Positions 7,486 to 15,760 of a stretch of 23,985 nucleotides of DNA are shown piece after piece. The stretch's first letter is position 1; each line of letters opens with the position of its first letter. The stretch comes from CAIQJJ01 sp964606085 (GTDB lineage: Bacteria; Chloroflexota; Anaerolineae; Anaerolineales; UBA4823), in the NCBI GenBank assembly GCA_964606085.1, contig CAZSFD010000079.1, positions 1 through 23,985 on the forward strand, in the 5' to 3' direction. A model generated the notes under the pieces. It did no database searches. It saw nothing but the letters and a program-made list of their open reading frames with translations, and was not told the DNA's origin. The position numbers were made by a program, and so were the translations under genes.

Positions 7486-9561
7486 ATGGAAGTCGCTCTC
7501 TTGTTCGGATTTTTTGTCGCAATGGTGGCGATAGGGCTAATTTTGCTGGCGCTTTCCGGCATCCGCTATATCCCCAACAGCCGCATCGGCATCGTCGAAA
7601 AGCGCTTTAGCGGCAAAGGCTCGCTGCAATCGGGCTTCATCGCCCTCAACGGCGAGGCCGGCTACCAGCCCGATGTGCTGCGCGGCGGCCTGCATTACCT
7701 GATGCCGATCCAATATGCCGTACACATGGCCCCGCTGGTGACGATCACGCAGGGCAAGATCGGCTACATCTTCGCCCGCGACGGTATGCCGCTCGAACCC
7801 GACCAGGCGTTGGCCTCCAACATCAAGACCAAAGATTTCGCCGATGTCGAAGCCTTCCTGAAAAGCGGCGGCCAGCGCGGCCCACAGCGCCGCGTGCTGC
7901 GTGAAGGAACGTATGCCATCAACCTGATGCAGTTCGTCGTCATCACCGAAGAAAAAGTCTACTCCATGCCGCTCAACCGGGATGAGGCCGATGTTATCCG
8001 GCGCATGGCCGAGATCATCGCCGAGCGCAAAGGCTTCCGCCCGGTGGTGATCAAAGATACCGACGACCTGGTCGGCATCGTCACCATCCACGATGGCCCG
8101 TCGCTGGCCCAGGGTGAGATCATTGCACCCATCGTCGGCGATGACCCCGAAAACCGCAGCATCTACCACAACAACTTCCAGGACCCCGACCGCTTCCTGC
8201 TGGCCGGCGGCAACCGCGGCCGTCAGTTGCAGGTGTTGGTAGAAGGCACGTACTACCTCAACCGCCTGTTCTCCACGGTTGAAATGATCCAGAAAACCAC
8301 CATCGAAGTGGGCATGGTGGGTGTGGTCGTTTCGTACACCGGGGCCATGGGCGCTGACCTTTCGGGCAAGGATTATCGCCATGGCGAGCTGGTCGAACGC
8401 GGCAAGCGCGGCGTGTGGAGCGAACCGCTGTTGCCCGGCAAATACGCCTTCAACACGTACGCCGGCAAAGTCATCGCCGTCCCCACCACCAACATCATCC
8501 TCAAGTGGATTCGCACCCAGGTCGGCTCACACGGCTACGACGAAAACCTGGCCGAAGTCTCCCTGATCACCAAAGACGCCTTCGAGCCAACCCTGCCGCT
8601 CTCGGTGGTGATCCACATTGATTACAAGAAAGCTCCCCTGGTCATCCAGCGCTTCGGCGACATCAAACGCCTCGTCGAGCAAACCCTCGACCCGATGGTG
8701 GCGGCCTACTTCAAGAACATCGGCCAGACGCGCACCCTGATCCAATTGATCCAGGAGCGCAGCATGATCCAGCAGATCGCCAGCAACGAGATGAAAGAGA
8801 AGTTTTCCCACTACAACCTGGAACTGGAAGAAGTGCTGATCGGCACACCCGGCTCGGCTGCCGAAGGTGACAAAGCCATCGAATCGATCCTGACCCAGTT
8901 GCGCCAGCGCCAGATTGCCATGGAGCAGATCGAAACCTATGGCCGCCAGGAAGAAGCCGCCGTGAAAGAACGCGAACTACGCGAGGCCGAAGCGCGCGCC
9001 CAACAGCAGCGCCAGATCACCGAATCAGAATTGAGCATCGCCATCCAATCTAACGAAGGCAAGGCTCAGTACCAGCGTGCCTTGCAGCAGGCCTCGCAAA
9101 TCAGAGCGCTGGCCGAAGCAGAAGCGGAGAAGGTTGCCCGCATCGGCGTAGCACAGGCTATCGCCACAGAAGAACAGGTGCGCGCCTACGGCGGCCCGCA
9201 GTTCCAGGTGACGCAGCAGGTGCTTGGCCGCTTCGCCGAAGCCATCCAGACCTCGCGTGTCGACGTGGTGCCACGCGTACTCGTCCAGGGCAGCGGCGGC
9301 GAAGGCGGCAACGCCACCAACGGCAACATCATGGAGGGCCTGTTGACCCTGCTGCTCTCGGAAAAAATGGGCGTCAGCACAGCAGATGTCGCTCAGGGTG
9401 AAGCCTCCCGCTCGCCAGCCGTTGAAGAATTGCGCTCGCAGATTTACCAGAGCCTGAAAGACACCAGTGAACAGGAGAAAGTGACCAGCACCAGCAACCC
9501 CGCGATGAGTACCCCAACCACCCCCATGCCGCCCAGCACAAAGGCCAAACCGACCAAATAA
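7486..9561 (+). CDS. Membrane-anchored SPFH/band-7 (flotillin/vault-like) protein
   Basis: The 691-residue product starts with one membrane helix (about residues 2-24). It then has four related beta-type segments, each with a G-x-Q/W-x-x-V/P-L-x-x-G-x-Y pattern, at about 57-85, 127-160, 239-270 and 302-340. A band-7/SPFH domain follows (about 345-470; ALPLSVVIHIDYKKAPLVIQ-like strand region, then a helical VEQTLDPMVAAYFKNIG stretch). Then comes a charged Gln/Glu/Ala-rich coiled coil (about 470-580) and a Gly/Ser- and Pro/Thr-rich tail. SPFH proteins assemble into large membrane-associated rings or cages; that role here is inference. I chose the ATG at 7486 because AAAGGA is 9 nt upstream; a TTG at 7480 would leave only 3 nt. 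The gene is monocistronic, between a -10 box at 7383 and a terminator at 9567. Confidence 0.85.
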   Translation: MEVALLFGFFVAMVAIGLILLALSGIRYIPNSRIGIVEKRFSGKGSLQSGFIALNGEAGYQPDVLRGGLHYLMPIQYAVHMAPLVTITQGKIGYIFARDGMPLEPDQALASNIKTKDFADVEAFLKSGGQRGPQRRVLREGTYAINLMQFVVITEEKVYSMPLNRDEADVIRRMAEIIAERKGFRPVVIKDTDDLVGIVTIHDGPSLAQGEIIAPIVGDDPENRSIYHNNFQDPDRFLLAGGNRGRQLQVLVEGTYYLNRLFSTVEMIQKTTIEVGMVGVVVSYTGAMGADLSGKDYRHGELVERGKRGVWSEPLLPGKYAFNTYAGKVIAVPTTNIILKWIRTQVGSHGYDENLAEVSLITKDAFEPTLPLSVVIHIDYKKAPLVIQRFGDIKRLVEQTLDPMVAAYFKNIGQTRTLIQLIQERSMIQQIASNEMKEKFSHYNLELEEVLIGTPGSAAEGDKAIESILTQLRQRQIAMEQIETYGRQEEAAVKERELREAEARAQQQRQITESELSIAIQSNEGKAQYQRALQQASQIRALAEAEAEKVARIGVAQAIATEEQVRAYGGPQFQVTQQVLGRFAEAIQTSRVDVVPRVLVQGSGGEGGNATNGNIMEGLLTLLLSEKMGVSTADVAQGEASRSPAVEELRSQIYQSLKDTSEQEKVTSTSNPAMSTPTTPMPPSTKAKPTK

Positions 9562-9566
9562 CCCGT

Positions 9567-9599
9567 GTAGGGCGAGATTACTCTCGCCCTACTTTTTTT
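9567..9599 (+). terminator. Intrinsic terminator of the SPFH gene
   Basis: A perfect 11-bp stem pairs gtagggcgaga (9567-9577) with 9582-9592 across the loop TTAC, followed by seven T (9593-9599). It begins 6 nt after the stop codon. The stem core matches the hairpin at 4827-4857. Confidence 0.92.
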
Positions 9600-9605
9600 C
9601 ACCCG

Positions 9606-9633
9606 TTGACAACTCGCCCATTTGTTCTATAAT
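9606..9633 (+). promoter_or_regulatory. Consensus promoter placed for a leaderless mRNA
   Basis: TTGACA (9606-9611) and TATAAT (9628-9633), both perfect sigma70 consensus hexamers, are separated by 16 nt. The ATG of the next gene begins at 9640, with exactly 6 nt after the -10 box, so transcription should begin at or within a base or two of the start codon. There is no Shine-Dalgarno site. Confidence 0.88.
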
Positions 9634-9639
9634 CGAAGC

Positions 9640-10782
9640 ATGGATGCCATGCAACGCTTACAGATTTTATCGGCCCAAATGGAACTCGAACCCGCCGAAG
9701 ATGCCGAAATGCGTCAGCCCTGCCCGACGCAAAAGGATGGCGTGTACGTCGGCCACGCCCAACTGCCCAACGGCCAGCAGATCAAACTGCTCAAAACCCT
9801 GCTCACCTCGGCCTGCGAGCGCAACTGCTACTACTGCCCCTTCCGCGCCGGACGCGACATGCGCCGCGCCACCTTCAAGCCCGACGAATTTGCCCAGACC
9901 TTCATGGCCATCCAACGCAAGAAGATCGCCGAGGGCATCTTTCTCAGTTCGGGCGTGGTGGGCGGCGGCGTGCGCACGCAAGACCAGTTGATTGACACCG
10001 CCGAAATTCTGCGCCGTAAATGGGGTTTTCGCGGCTACATTCATCTCAAGATCATGCCAGGAGCCGAACGGGCGCAGGTGGAACGCGCCATGCAGTTGGC
10101 TGACCGCGTCTCCATCAACCTGGAAGCCCCCAACAACGCCCGCCTGCAACACCTGGCCCCACGCAAACAATTCCTCGAAGAACTGCTCCAGCCCCTACGC
10201 TGGGCCGATGAAATCCGCCGCACACAACCCGCTCAGCGCGGCTGGAATGGCCGCTGGCCCTCCACGGTGACGCAGTTTGTCGTTGGCGCGGTGGGCGATA
10301 GCGACCTGGAACTGCTGCACACCACCGACTCGCTCTACCACCAACTGCACCTGCGCCGCGCTTACTACTCCGCCTTCAACCCCATCCACGATACCCCGCT
10401 CGAAAACGTCCCCGCCACCAACCCATTGCGCCAGCACCGCCTCTACCAGGCCTCCTTCCTGCTGCGCGATTATGGCTTCACGCTGGAAGACATGCCCTTC
10501 GAGCGCGACAGCCAAAACCTGCCCCTCGCCACCGACCCCAAGCTGGCCTGGGCGCAAACGCACCTGCACGAACCCATCGAAATCAACCGCGCCGACCGGC
10601 ACGACTTACTGCGCATCCCCGGCATTGGGCCGAAGATCGCCGATGCCATCCTGCGCACCCGCCGCGAAGTCAAACTGCGCGACCTCAGTTCACTGGCGAA
10701 AATGGGGATTTCCGCCAAACGCGCCGCGCCGTTCATCCTGCTCGATGGGCATCGGCCAGCCCATCAACTGAGTCTTTGGTAA
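9640..10782 (+). CDS. Putative DNA modification/repair radical SAM protein with C-terminal helix-hairpin-helix
   Basis: The 380-residue product has a radical SAM cysteine motif C59-x3-C63-x2-C66 (SACERNCYYCPF), followed by SSGVVGGGVRT, an unusual but family-typical segment after the cluster. The C-terminal region (about 314-370) is a helix-hairpin-helix DNA-binding motif, INRADRHDLLRIPGIGPKIA, with a second hairpin after it. This matches the family called putative DNA modification/repair radical SAM protein, usually adjacent to a uracil-DNA-glycosylase-like partner. No such partner is next to it here. The reaction is unknown. The ATG at 9640 was chosen because the promoter hexamers end just before it; a TTG at 9622 would lie upstream of the transcription start. 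Confidence 0.87.
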   Translation: MDAMQRLQILSAQMELEPAEDAEMRQPCPTQKDGVYVGHAQLPNGQQIKLLKTLLTSACERNCYYCPFRAGRDMRRATFKPDEFAQTFMAIQRKKIAEGIFLSSGVVGGGVRTQDQLIDTAEILRRKWGFRGYIHLKIMPGAERAQVERAMQLADRVSINLEAPNNARLQHLAPRKQFLEELLQPLRWADEIRRTQPAQRGWNGRWPSTVTQFVVGAVGDSDLELLHTTDSLYHQLHLRRAYYSAFNPIHDTPLENVPATNPLRQHRLYQASFLLRDYGFTLEDMPFERDSQNLPLATDPKLAWAQTHLHEPIEINRADRHDLLRIPGIGPKIADAILRTRREVKLRDLSSLAKMGISAKRAAPFILLDGHRPAHQLSLW

Positions 10783-10886
10783 CCTAACCTGCATAAAGCA
10801 GAACAATCAGGGCGCTAATCCAGGAAATCCTTGTTTTTTGTGCAAGGAGTTCACGGGTTAGGCCCTATTGACACACATTGGCCTGT

Positions 10887-12191
10887 TTACACCCCCAGGC
10901 CATCCATCGCTACCAGCCATTCAGCCAGCGAACGAATCGAAATCGTGCATTCATTTTCGATGATGCTTTCGGCGTTCGCTTCGGTCAAAATCAGACCTGA
11001 GGAGATATTCAGCGCCTGCATTCCATCCCATAGCGCCCGAATTTCACGCTCGCGAACGGCGGGATGATTCATATTCTGCGCAACCTGGATCAATTGGCGC
11101 GATTCTGGCAAATAGAAATCTACTTCATAACCAGCCGGGGTGGTGTAATAATAGATTTCAGCGGTGGTGCGCCGCAGCGACAGGAAAACCAGATTTTCGA
11201 GCAGCTTTCCAGTGTTGGGCGAAAAGTTGAAGCCAACCGCCGTAGATAACCCGGTATCTATCGTGTAGATTTTTTTGGCTGCTATTTGTTGGCGCTTAAC
11301 CGAATAATCGTACACGTTCAGCGTGAAAATCAACCAGCTATTTTCGAGATATTCGATGTAATTTTTGATGGTGTTGACGCTTCCCAGGCGCAATTGCTCT
11401 TTGAGCTTGTTGAAGGAAACCAGACTGGCAGGATTGCTCATCAAGTAAAACGTTAGCTCCTTCAAGGCTCGTACCTCATCAATGCGATACCGCGCGGCGA
11501 TATCGCGATACAGCACATCATCATACAGCGCGCGCAACAGCGGCAGTTCGGGATACTTCAGCGGGTCAGGAATGCCACCCAGGCGCAGGTACAGGTCGAG
11601 ATATTGTTGAAGTCGAGCGGCCTCCACGGTGGTCAAGCGCGCCAAATCGGGGAGAGCATCGCCCTTGAAATGCACAAATTCGGCAAAAGAGAAGGGAAAG
11701 AGCGAGATCGGCACGTAACGTCCGGTCAGGCGAGTGCCCAATTCCCGACTGAGCAGAGAAGCATTTGAACCCGTGATATAAAATTTGATTCCCATGTCCA
11801 TCAAACGGCGTACGAAATGCTCCCAGCCGGCAATATTCTGCACCTCGTCCATGATAAAAATCTTACGTTCGCCAAAGAGTTCGAGCAATGCCTGATACAA
11901 ATCATGGGAATCTTCCGCTTGAAACCCCAGGAAGCGATCATCTTCAAAATTGATGTAGTAAAAGGATTCGGCATCCAGGCGATGCGCAAACTGGGCCAAC
12001 AATGTAGATTTGCCCACTCGCCGTAAGCCAGAGATAATCACCGCATGGGGCGAGTGGGCAGCGCACTCCAATGCGGCTAACTGCACTCGTTCGATACCGG
12101 TATCACGGCTCCAGAACGCCTGGTATTGTTCTAACAGCATCGCTCTGATTTCGTCTTTCGACCACCTGGATTTCCAAATGTTTTCACTCAT
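10887..12191 (-). CDS. AAA_14/DUF4143 ATPase
   Basis: The 434-residue product belongs to the widespread bacterial and archaeal AAA+ ATPases of the AAA_14-DUF4143 type. Walker A is GLRRVGKST (55-63), Walker B is IFIMDEVQ (111-118), and the sensor segment is FYITGSNASLLS. The DUF4143 part follows a winged-helix-like region (about 240-290), and the C-terminal nuclease-like fold shows YEVDFYLPESRQLIQVAQ. In nuclease-competent relatives the last motif usually reads D...ExK; here it reads QVA, suggesting loss of nuclease activity. Cellular role is not established for the family; links to toxin-like or mobile genes have been suggested. It is alone, convergent with the radical SAM gene and divergent from the lipoprotein operon. 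Its DNA is more AT-rich than its neighbours. Confidence 0.88.
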   Translation of the reverse strand: MSENIWKSRWSKDEIRAMLLEQYQAFWSRDTGIERVQLAALECAAHSPHAVIISGLRRVGKSTLLAQFAHRLDAESFYYINFEDDRFLGFQAEDSHDLYQALLELFGERKIFIMDEVQNIAGWEHFVRRLMDMGIKFYITGSNASLLSRELGTRLTGRYVPISLFPFSFAEFVHFKGDALPDLARLTTVEAARLQQYLDLYLRLGGIPDPLKYPELPLLRALYDDVLYRDIAARYRIDEVRALKELTFYLMSNPASLVSFNKLKEQLRLGSVNTIKNYIEYLENSWLIFTLNVYDYSVKRQQIAAKKIYTIDTGLSTAVGFNFSPNTGKLLENLVFLSLRRTTAEIYYYTTPAGYEVDFYLPESRQLIQVAQNMNHPAVREREIRALWDGMQALNISSGLILTEANAESIIENECTISIRSLAEWLVAMDGLGV

Positions 12192-12197
12192 ATTGAA

Positions 12198-12226
12198 ATG
12201 ATACGTTCAAATGTTTTCATTGTCAA
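12198..12226 (-). promoter_or_regulatory. Promoter of the AAA ATPase gene, leaderless layout
   Basis: On the minus strand TTGACA (12226 to 12221) and TATCAT (12203 to 12198) are separated by exactly 17 nt, and the ATG at 12191 follows after 6 nt. The -35 is perfect and the -10 is 5 of 6. The arrangement is the same as at 9606-9640. Confidence 0.82.
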
Positions 12227-12281
12227 TGAAATCTTTTCAACATCAGCCAAACATCTTCGGCAGATGCGGATTGGGGTAACG

Positions 12282-12287
12282 TATAAT
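12282..12287 (+). promoter_or_regulatory. -10 box of the phytase-like lipoprotein gene, leaderless layout
   Basis: A perfect TATAAT ends 6 nt before the ATG at 12294. No good -35 is visible at 16-18 nt upstream, and there is no ribosome site between box and start codon. The position implies transcription starting at or next to the ATG. Confidence 0.6.
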
Positions 12288-12293
12288 ACCCTT

Positions 12294-13316
12294 ATGCGCA
12301 TCGCTCCACACTTCATCCTGCTCTGCTGGCTGCTCATCACCGCCTGCCGCGGCCCGGCAACGGCCACCACCCTTCCCCCCAGCCCCCCAACCCGCGCCAA
12401 CACGCCCCTCCCCACGGAGACCACGGTCATGCTCATCCCCCTGACCGGCCCAATCGGCAAGCCAGAGGCAGAAATTTCGGGCCTGGCGTGGTACTCCGAC
12501 ACGCTGATCCTGCTGCCGCAATACCCGGCCCGTTTCGGCGCGGGGGATGGGGTTTTGTTTGCCATCCCGCGCCAGGAGATCGCCGCCTATTTGCGCGGCG
12601 AGACAACCCAACCCATCCAACCGGCTGAAATCCCATTGGTAGCCCCAGGGGCGGCGAAAATTGCCGGGTTCGAGGGCTTTGAAGCCATCGCATTCAGCGA
12701 GGAGCGCGTCTATCTCACCATCGAGGCCAACCTGGGCAAGATGGTGGCCTACCTGGTGAGCGGCAAGATCGCCCCCGACCTGAGCCAGATCACGCTCAAC
12801 AGCGAGCCGCGGGCGCGCCTCGCGGCGCAGACGGGCATCGCCAACTTGAGTGACGAAGCCATCTTGATCGCCGGCGAAAGCGTGATCACGTTTTACGAGG
12901 CCAACGGCGCGGCGCTCAACCCGCAGCCAACGGCACACCAGTTTGATCTGGCCCTCACGCCGCAGGGCAGCCTGCCTTTCCCCAACCTCGAATACCGCCT
13001 GACCGACGCCACCGCCCTCGATGCCACGGGACGCTTCTGGGTGATCAACTACTTTTACCCCGGCGATAGCCACCTCAGGCCAAAAACCGATCCTCCAGCG
13101 GGCGGGGTCGAACGCTTGCTGGAATACCAGTTCAGCGCAAATGGCCTGACCCGCACCGACACGCCCCCGCTCAACCTGACCCTGGCTGCCGAGGCGCGCA
13201 ACTGGGAGGGCATCGTCCGGTTTGAAGCCGACGGCCTCGCCCCCGGCTTCCTGCTCGCTACCGATAAATTCCCCGCCACCTTACTTGGCTATGCGAATTT
13301 TCCCTGGCAAAAATAA
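12294..13316 (+). CDS. Lipoprotein with an esterase-like/phytase-like beta-propeller domain
   Basis: The 340-residue product has a signal peptide ending in the lipobox LLITAC, then a short Pro/Thr-rich linker. The remainder has repeated strand-rich segments and resembles the 'esterase-like activity of phytase' family: ISGLAWYSDTLILLPQ near the start, EGFEAIAFSEERVYLTIEAN in the middle, and ARNWEGIVRFE with GFLLATDKFP near the end. Substrate is unknown; the name derives from family similarity only. The ATG at 12294 was chosen because it directly starts the signal peptide and follows the -10 box; the upstream in-frame extension to 12198 crosses the promoter. It is followed after 8 nt by the glycosyltransferase gene, so both are probably co-transcribed. 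Confidence 0.7.
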   Translation: MRIAPHFILLCWLLITACRGPATATTLPPSPPTRANTPLPTETTVMLIPLTGPIGKPEAEISGLAWYSDTLILLPQYPARFGAGDGVLFAIPRQEIAAYLRGETTQPIQPAEIPLVAPGAAKIAGFEGFEAIAFSEERVYLTIEANLGKMVAYLVSGKIAPDLSQITLNSEPRARLAAQTGIANLSDEAILIAGESVITFYEANGAALNPQPTAHQFDLALTPQGSLPFPNLEYRLTDATALDATGRFWVINYFYPGDSHLRPKTDPPAGGVERLLEYQFSANGLTRTDTPPLNLTLAAEARNWEGIVRFEADGLAPGFLLATDKFPATLLGYANFPWQK

Positions 13317-13324
13317 CCCATCTT

Positions 13325-15637
13325 ATGAAACAACGCCTCTCTGCTCTTTTCGATCTGCTCCTGCTCACCTTGCTCTTCATCGGCATATCCTACCGCTTGC
13401 TATGGGTGGACTGGAACAAAGGCACCAGCCTGCACCCCGACGAATACGGCCTCACCAACACCCTCACCCACCTGAGCATTCCCCAAAACCTGGGCGATTA
13501 CTTCAACACCCGCCTTTCGCCCATCAGCCCCTACGCCAAATACCACCTCAGCGGCGAATTTGAACGCAATGGCCCCGACAACCGCATGAGATGGGGCCAA
13601 TGGCCGATTATCTTCATCCGCCTGGCCGGTGAACTGACCGGGAAGACCGGCTACGACGAAATCCGCCTGCTGGGGCGCACGCTCTCGGCGCTGGCCGACA
13701 TCGGTTCACTGCTGCTGATCTTCTTGATCGGCGCGCGGCTGTTCAACCGGCGGGTCGGCCTGCTGGCTGCCGCGCTGAGCGCCCTGGCCGTGATGCAGAT
13801 TCAGCAGTCGCATTTTATGACCGTAGACAACTTCGGCACGCTTTTTGTCATGCTCGGCATGTACGCCGCCGTGCGTGTGGCACAGCAACCCTGCGCGGCG
13901 CGCCCCGCCCCCGACGCACCCTACCGCTTCGACCGGCAGTGCTGGGCCTGGTGTGTGCTGTTCGGCCTGGCCCTGGGCATGGCGCTGGCCTGCAAGGTCA
14001 ACCTGGCCCCGCTGGCCGGGATGATTTTGCTGGCCGTCTTGCTCAGCATCGCCAACCTGCGCATCAAACCCACCCGCGACCTGAAGACCATCTTGACCAT
14101 CGCCGCCATCCACCTGCTGCTGGCCGGGTTCACCGCCGCCCTCACCTTCCGCCTGACACAGCCGATGACCTTCCGCGCCTCCACCGGCGACACTACCTTC
14201 TGGACGTTCGCCCTCAACCCCGATTGGGTCGAAAGCATGAAGGTGGCGCAGAGCGAATCGAGCGGCGAGGGCGGCGGCCCGCCCGCCGAACAATGGGTGA
14301 AGCGCCCGGCGATCCTCTTCCCGCTGGTCAATATCGTGATGTGGGGCATGGGGCTGCCGCTGGGCCTGGCGGCGTGGGGGGCGTTCCTATGGGCGGCGGG
14401 GCGCTTCGTGTGGCCGGGCCTGAGCGAGGAGCGCCGCGCCCTGTTGCTGCCGCTGGTCTGGACGGGCGGCTACTTCCTGTTCATGGGCACACGCTGGGTC
14501 AAATCGGTGCGTTACTTTTTGCCCATTTACCCGTTCCTGTGCCTGTTTGCCGCCTGGGGATTGCTGAAAATTTGGGAATGGAGCCGCACGCGCCGCCTGC
14601 GCTGGCAGAGCGTGGCCGCCGCCGCCATGGCCATCGTCCTCGGCAGCGCCCTGTGGTGGGCGAGCGCCTTCACGCAGGCCGTCTACCAGGATGGTCACAC
14701 GCGCATCCGCGCCGCCTTGTGGATGTACGACACCATCCCCGCCCCCTTCCATCTCTGGCTGGATACCGGCGGCCAGCCGGTCGGCGCGCCAGACGGCCTC
14801 TTGCTAGGCCCCGGCGAGACCTTTGAAAACAGCTTCACGGCCCTGCGCGACGGCACGCTGACCGGCATCACCCTGCCGCACGTGTCCGCCGATACACCCG
14901 TCCGCCTGCAAGTGACGCTCTTCGACGGCGAAACACCCCTGGCCGAAACCGTGGTAGATATCCCCGCTGGCGTACGCGCCACCGCCGCCAACGCCTTCCC
15001 CGAAGCCACCTTACAACGCGATCAGGTCTACACCCTGCGCGCCACCCTGCTCGATAACACCCCCATCGCCATCTACCGCACCGTCTTGACCAATGAAAAC
15101 TGGGACGAGGGTCTGCCGATGCCCTTCGCCGGACAAGACCCCTTCGGTCAGTTATACCGCGGCCTCGATATGGAAGTGCGCTGGTACGACGACGAAAACA
15201 AGCGCGCCATGTTCTCCGACCGCCTGGCCCAGGTAGATTACCTCATCCTGCCCAGCCAGCGCGGCCTGTGGTCAAGCTGCCGCCTGCCCGATATGTACCC
15301 GATGACGATGGCCTACTACCGCGCCCTCTTCGATGGCAGCCTGGGCTTCGAGAAAGTGGCCGAGTTTCAAGCCCCCATGCGCTTGGGTCCGTTGTGGGTT
15401 TCTGATGTGGGGGGCAGTTTTAGCTGGAATAGCAATCCCCGCCTGCCGCTCTTCAACAACAACCCCCTGGCCGCCGAAGAAGCCTTCAGCGTCTACGACC
15501 ATCCGCCGGTGTGGGTCTTCCACAAACGCGCCGATTTCAACCTGGAGGCTGCGCAGGCCATCCTGGCAGCCATTGACCTCAACCAGGTGGTGATCCAATC
15601 GCCGCGCCACGCCACCGGCGAGCCATGCCGCGAATAA
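13325..15637 (+). CDS. GT39-type (PMT/ArnT-like) multi-pass membrane glycosyltransferase
   Basis: The 770-residue product starts with a membrane helix (residues 5-25), followed by an external loop with LHPDEYG, the Asp-Glu motif used as catalytic base in GT39/GT83-like lipid-linked-sugar transferases. Hydrophobic helices follow to about residue 450, including ALAVMQIQQSHFMTVDNFGTLFVMLG. The last 300 residues are soluble and include a beta-rich domain (about 500-590), probably outside the cell. These enzymes move a sugar from a polyprenyl-phosphate donor to proteins, lipids or polymers; the acceptor here is unknown. It starts 8 nt after the upstream lipoprotein gene, without a clear Shine-Dalgarno site, suggesting an operon. 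The 3' end abuts a repeat cluster. Confidence 0.82.
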   Translation: MKQRLSALFDLLLLTLLFIGISYRLLWVDWNKGTSLHPDEYGLTNTLTHLSIPQNLGDYFNTRLSPISPYAKYHLSGEFERNGPDNRMRWGQWPIIFIRLAGELTGKTGYDEIRLLGRTLSALADIGSLLLIFLIGARLFNRRVGLLAAALSALAVMQIQQSHFMTVDNFGTLFVMLGMYAAVRVAQQPCAARPAPDAPYRFDRQCWAWCVLFGLALGMALACKVNLAPLAGMILLAVLLSIANLRIKPTRDLKTILTIAAIHLLLAGFTAALTFRLTQPMTFRASTGDTTFWTFALNPDWVESMKVAQSESSGEGGGPPAEQWVKRPAILFPLVNIVMWGMGLPLGLAAWGAFLWAAGRFVWPGLSEERRALLLPLVWTGGYFLFMGTRWVKSVRYFLPIYPFLCLFAAWGLLKIWEWSRTRRLRWQSVAAAAMAIVLGSALWWASAFTQAVYQDGHTRIRAALWMYDTIPAPFHLWLDTGGQPVGAPDGLLLGPGETFENSFTALRDGTLTGITLPHVSADTPVRLQVTLFDGETPLAETVVDIPAGVRATAANAFPEATLQRDQVYTLRATLLDNTPIAIYRTVLTNENWDEGLPMPFAGQDPFGQLYRGLDMEVRWYDDENKRAMFSDRLAQVDYLILPSQRGLWSSCRLPDMYPMTMAYYRALFDGSLGFEKVAEFQAPMRLGPLWVSDVGGSFSWNSNPRLPLFNNNPLAAEEAFSVYDHPPVWVFHKRADFNLEAAQAILAAIDLNQVVIQSPRHATGEPCRE

Positions 15638-15750
15638 CCCACGCCGCCCGCCGGTTGACTTGGGTTGACTTGGGTTGAGCTTGCCGAAACCCTTGCCGAA
15701 ACCCACACCGCCCGCTGGTTGAGCCTGTCGAAACCAGGTCTCGACAAGCG
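15638..15750. repeat. REP-like composite repeat between convergent genes
   Basis: This intergenic segment is built from short repeated units. A 21-nt unit at 15638-15658 recurs at 15702-15722 (19 of 21 identical). The 10-mer ggttgacttg occurs twice in tandem (15653-15672), followed by the related ggttgagcttg. The 12-mer ttgccgaaaccc is duplicated at 15681-15704. The unit ggttgagcctgtcgaaacc at 15717-15735 forms an imperfect inverted repeat with ggtctcgacaagc at 15737-15749. It fills nearly all of the gap between the glycosyltransferase gene and the convergent zinc-finger gene and may also mark the 3' ends of both transcripts. Confidence 0.75.
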
Positions 15751-15760
15751 CAATCGGCAT

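Noticed and set aside
10783..10886. Possible terminator between the convergent radical SAM and AAA genes (cctaacc with ggttagg; tccttg with caagga around TTTTTTG)
   Set aside because: The stems are 6-7 bp, the outer pair is over 60 nt apart, and no T-run follows on either strand, so I do not call it.
12198..12293. N-terminal extension of the phytase-like lipoprotein
   Set aside because: It crosses the -10 box and the AAA gene's promoter, and would bury the signal peptide behind 32 residues.
15638..15760. CRISPR array
   Set aside because: Repeat units are short and of several kinds, without regular spacers or cas genes.
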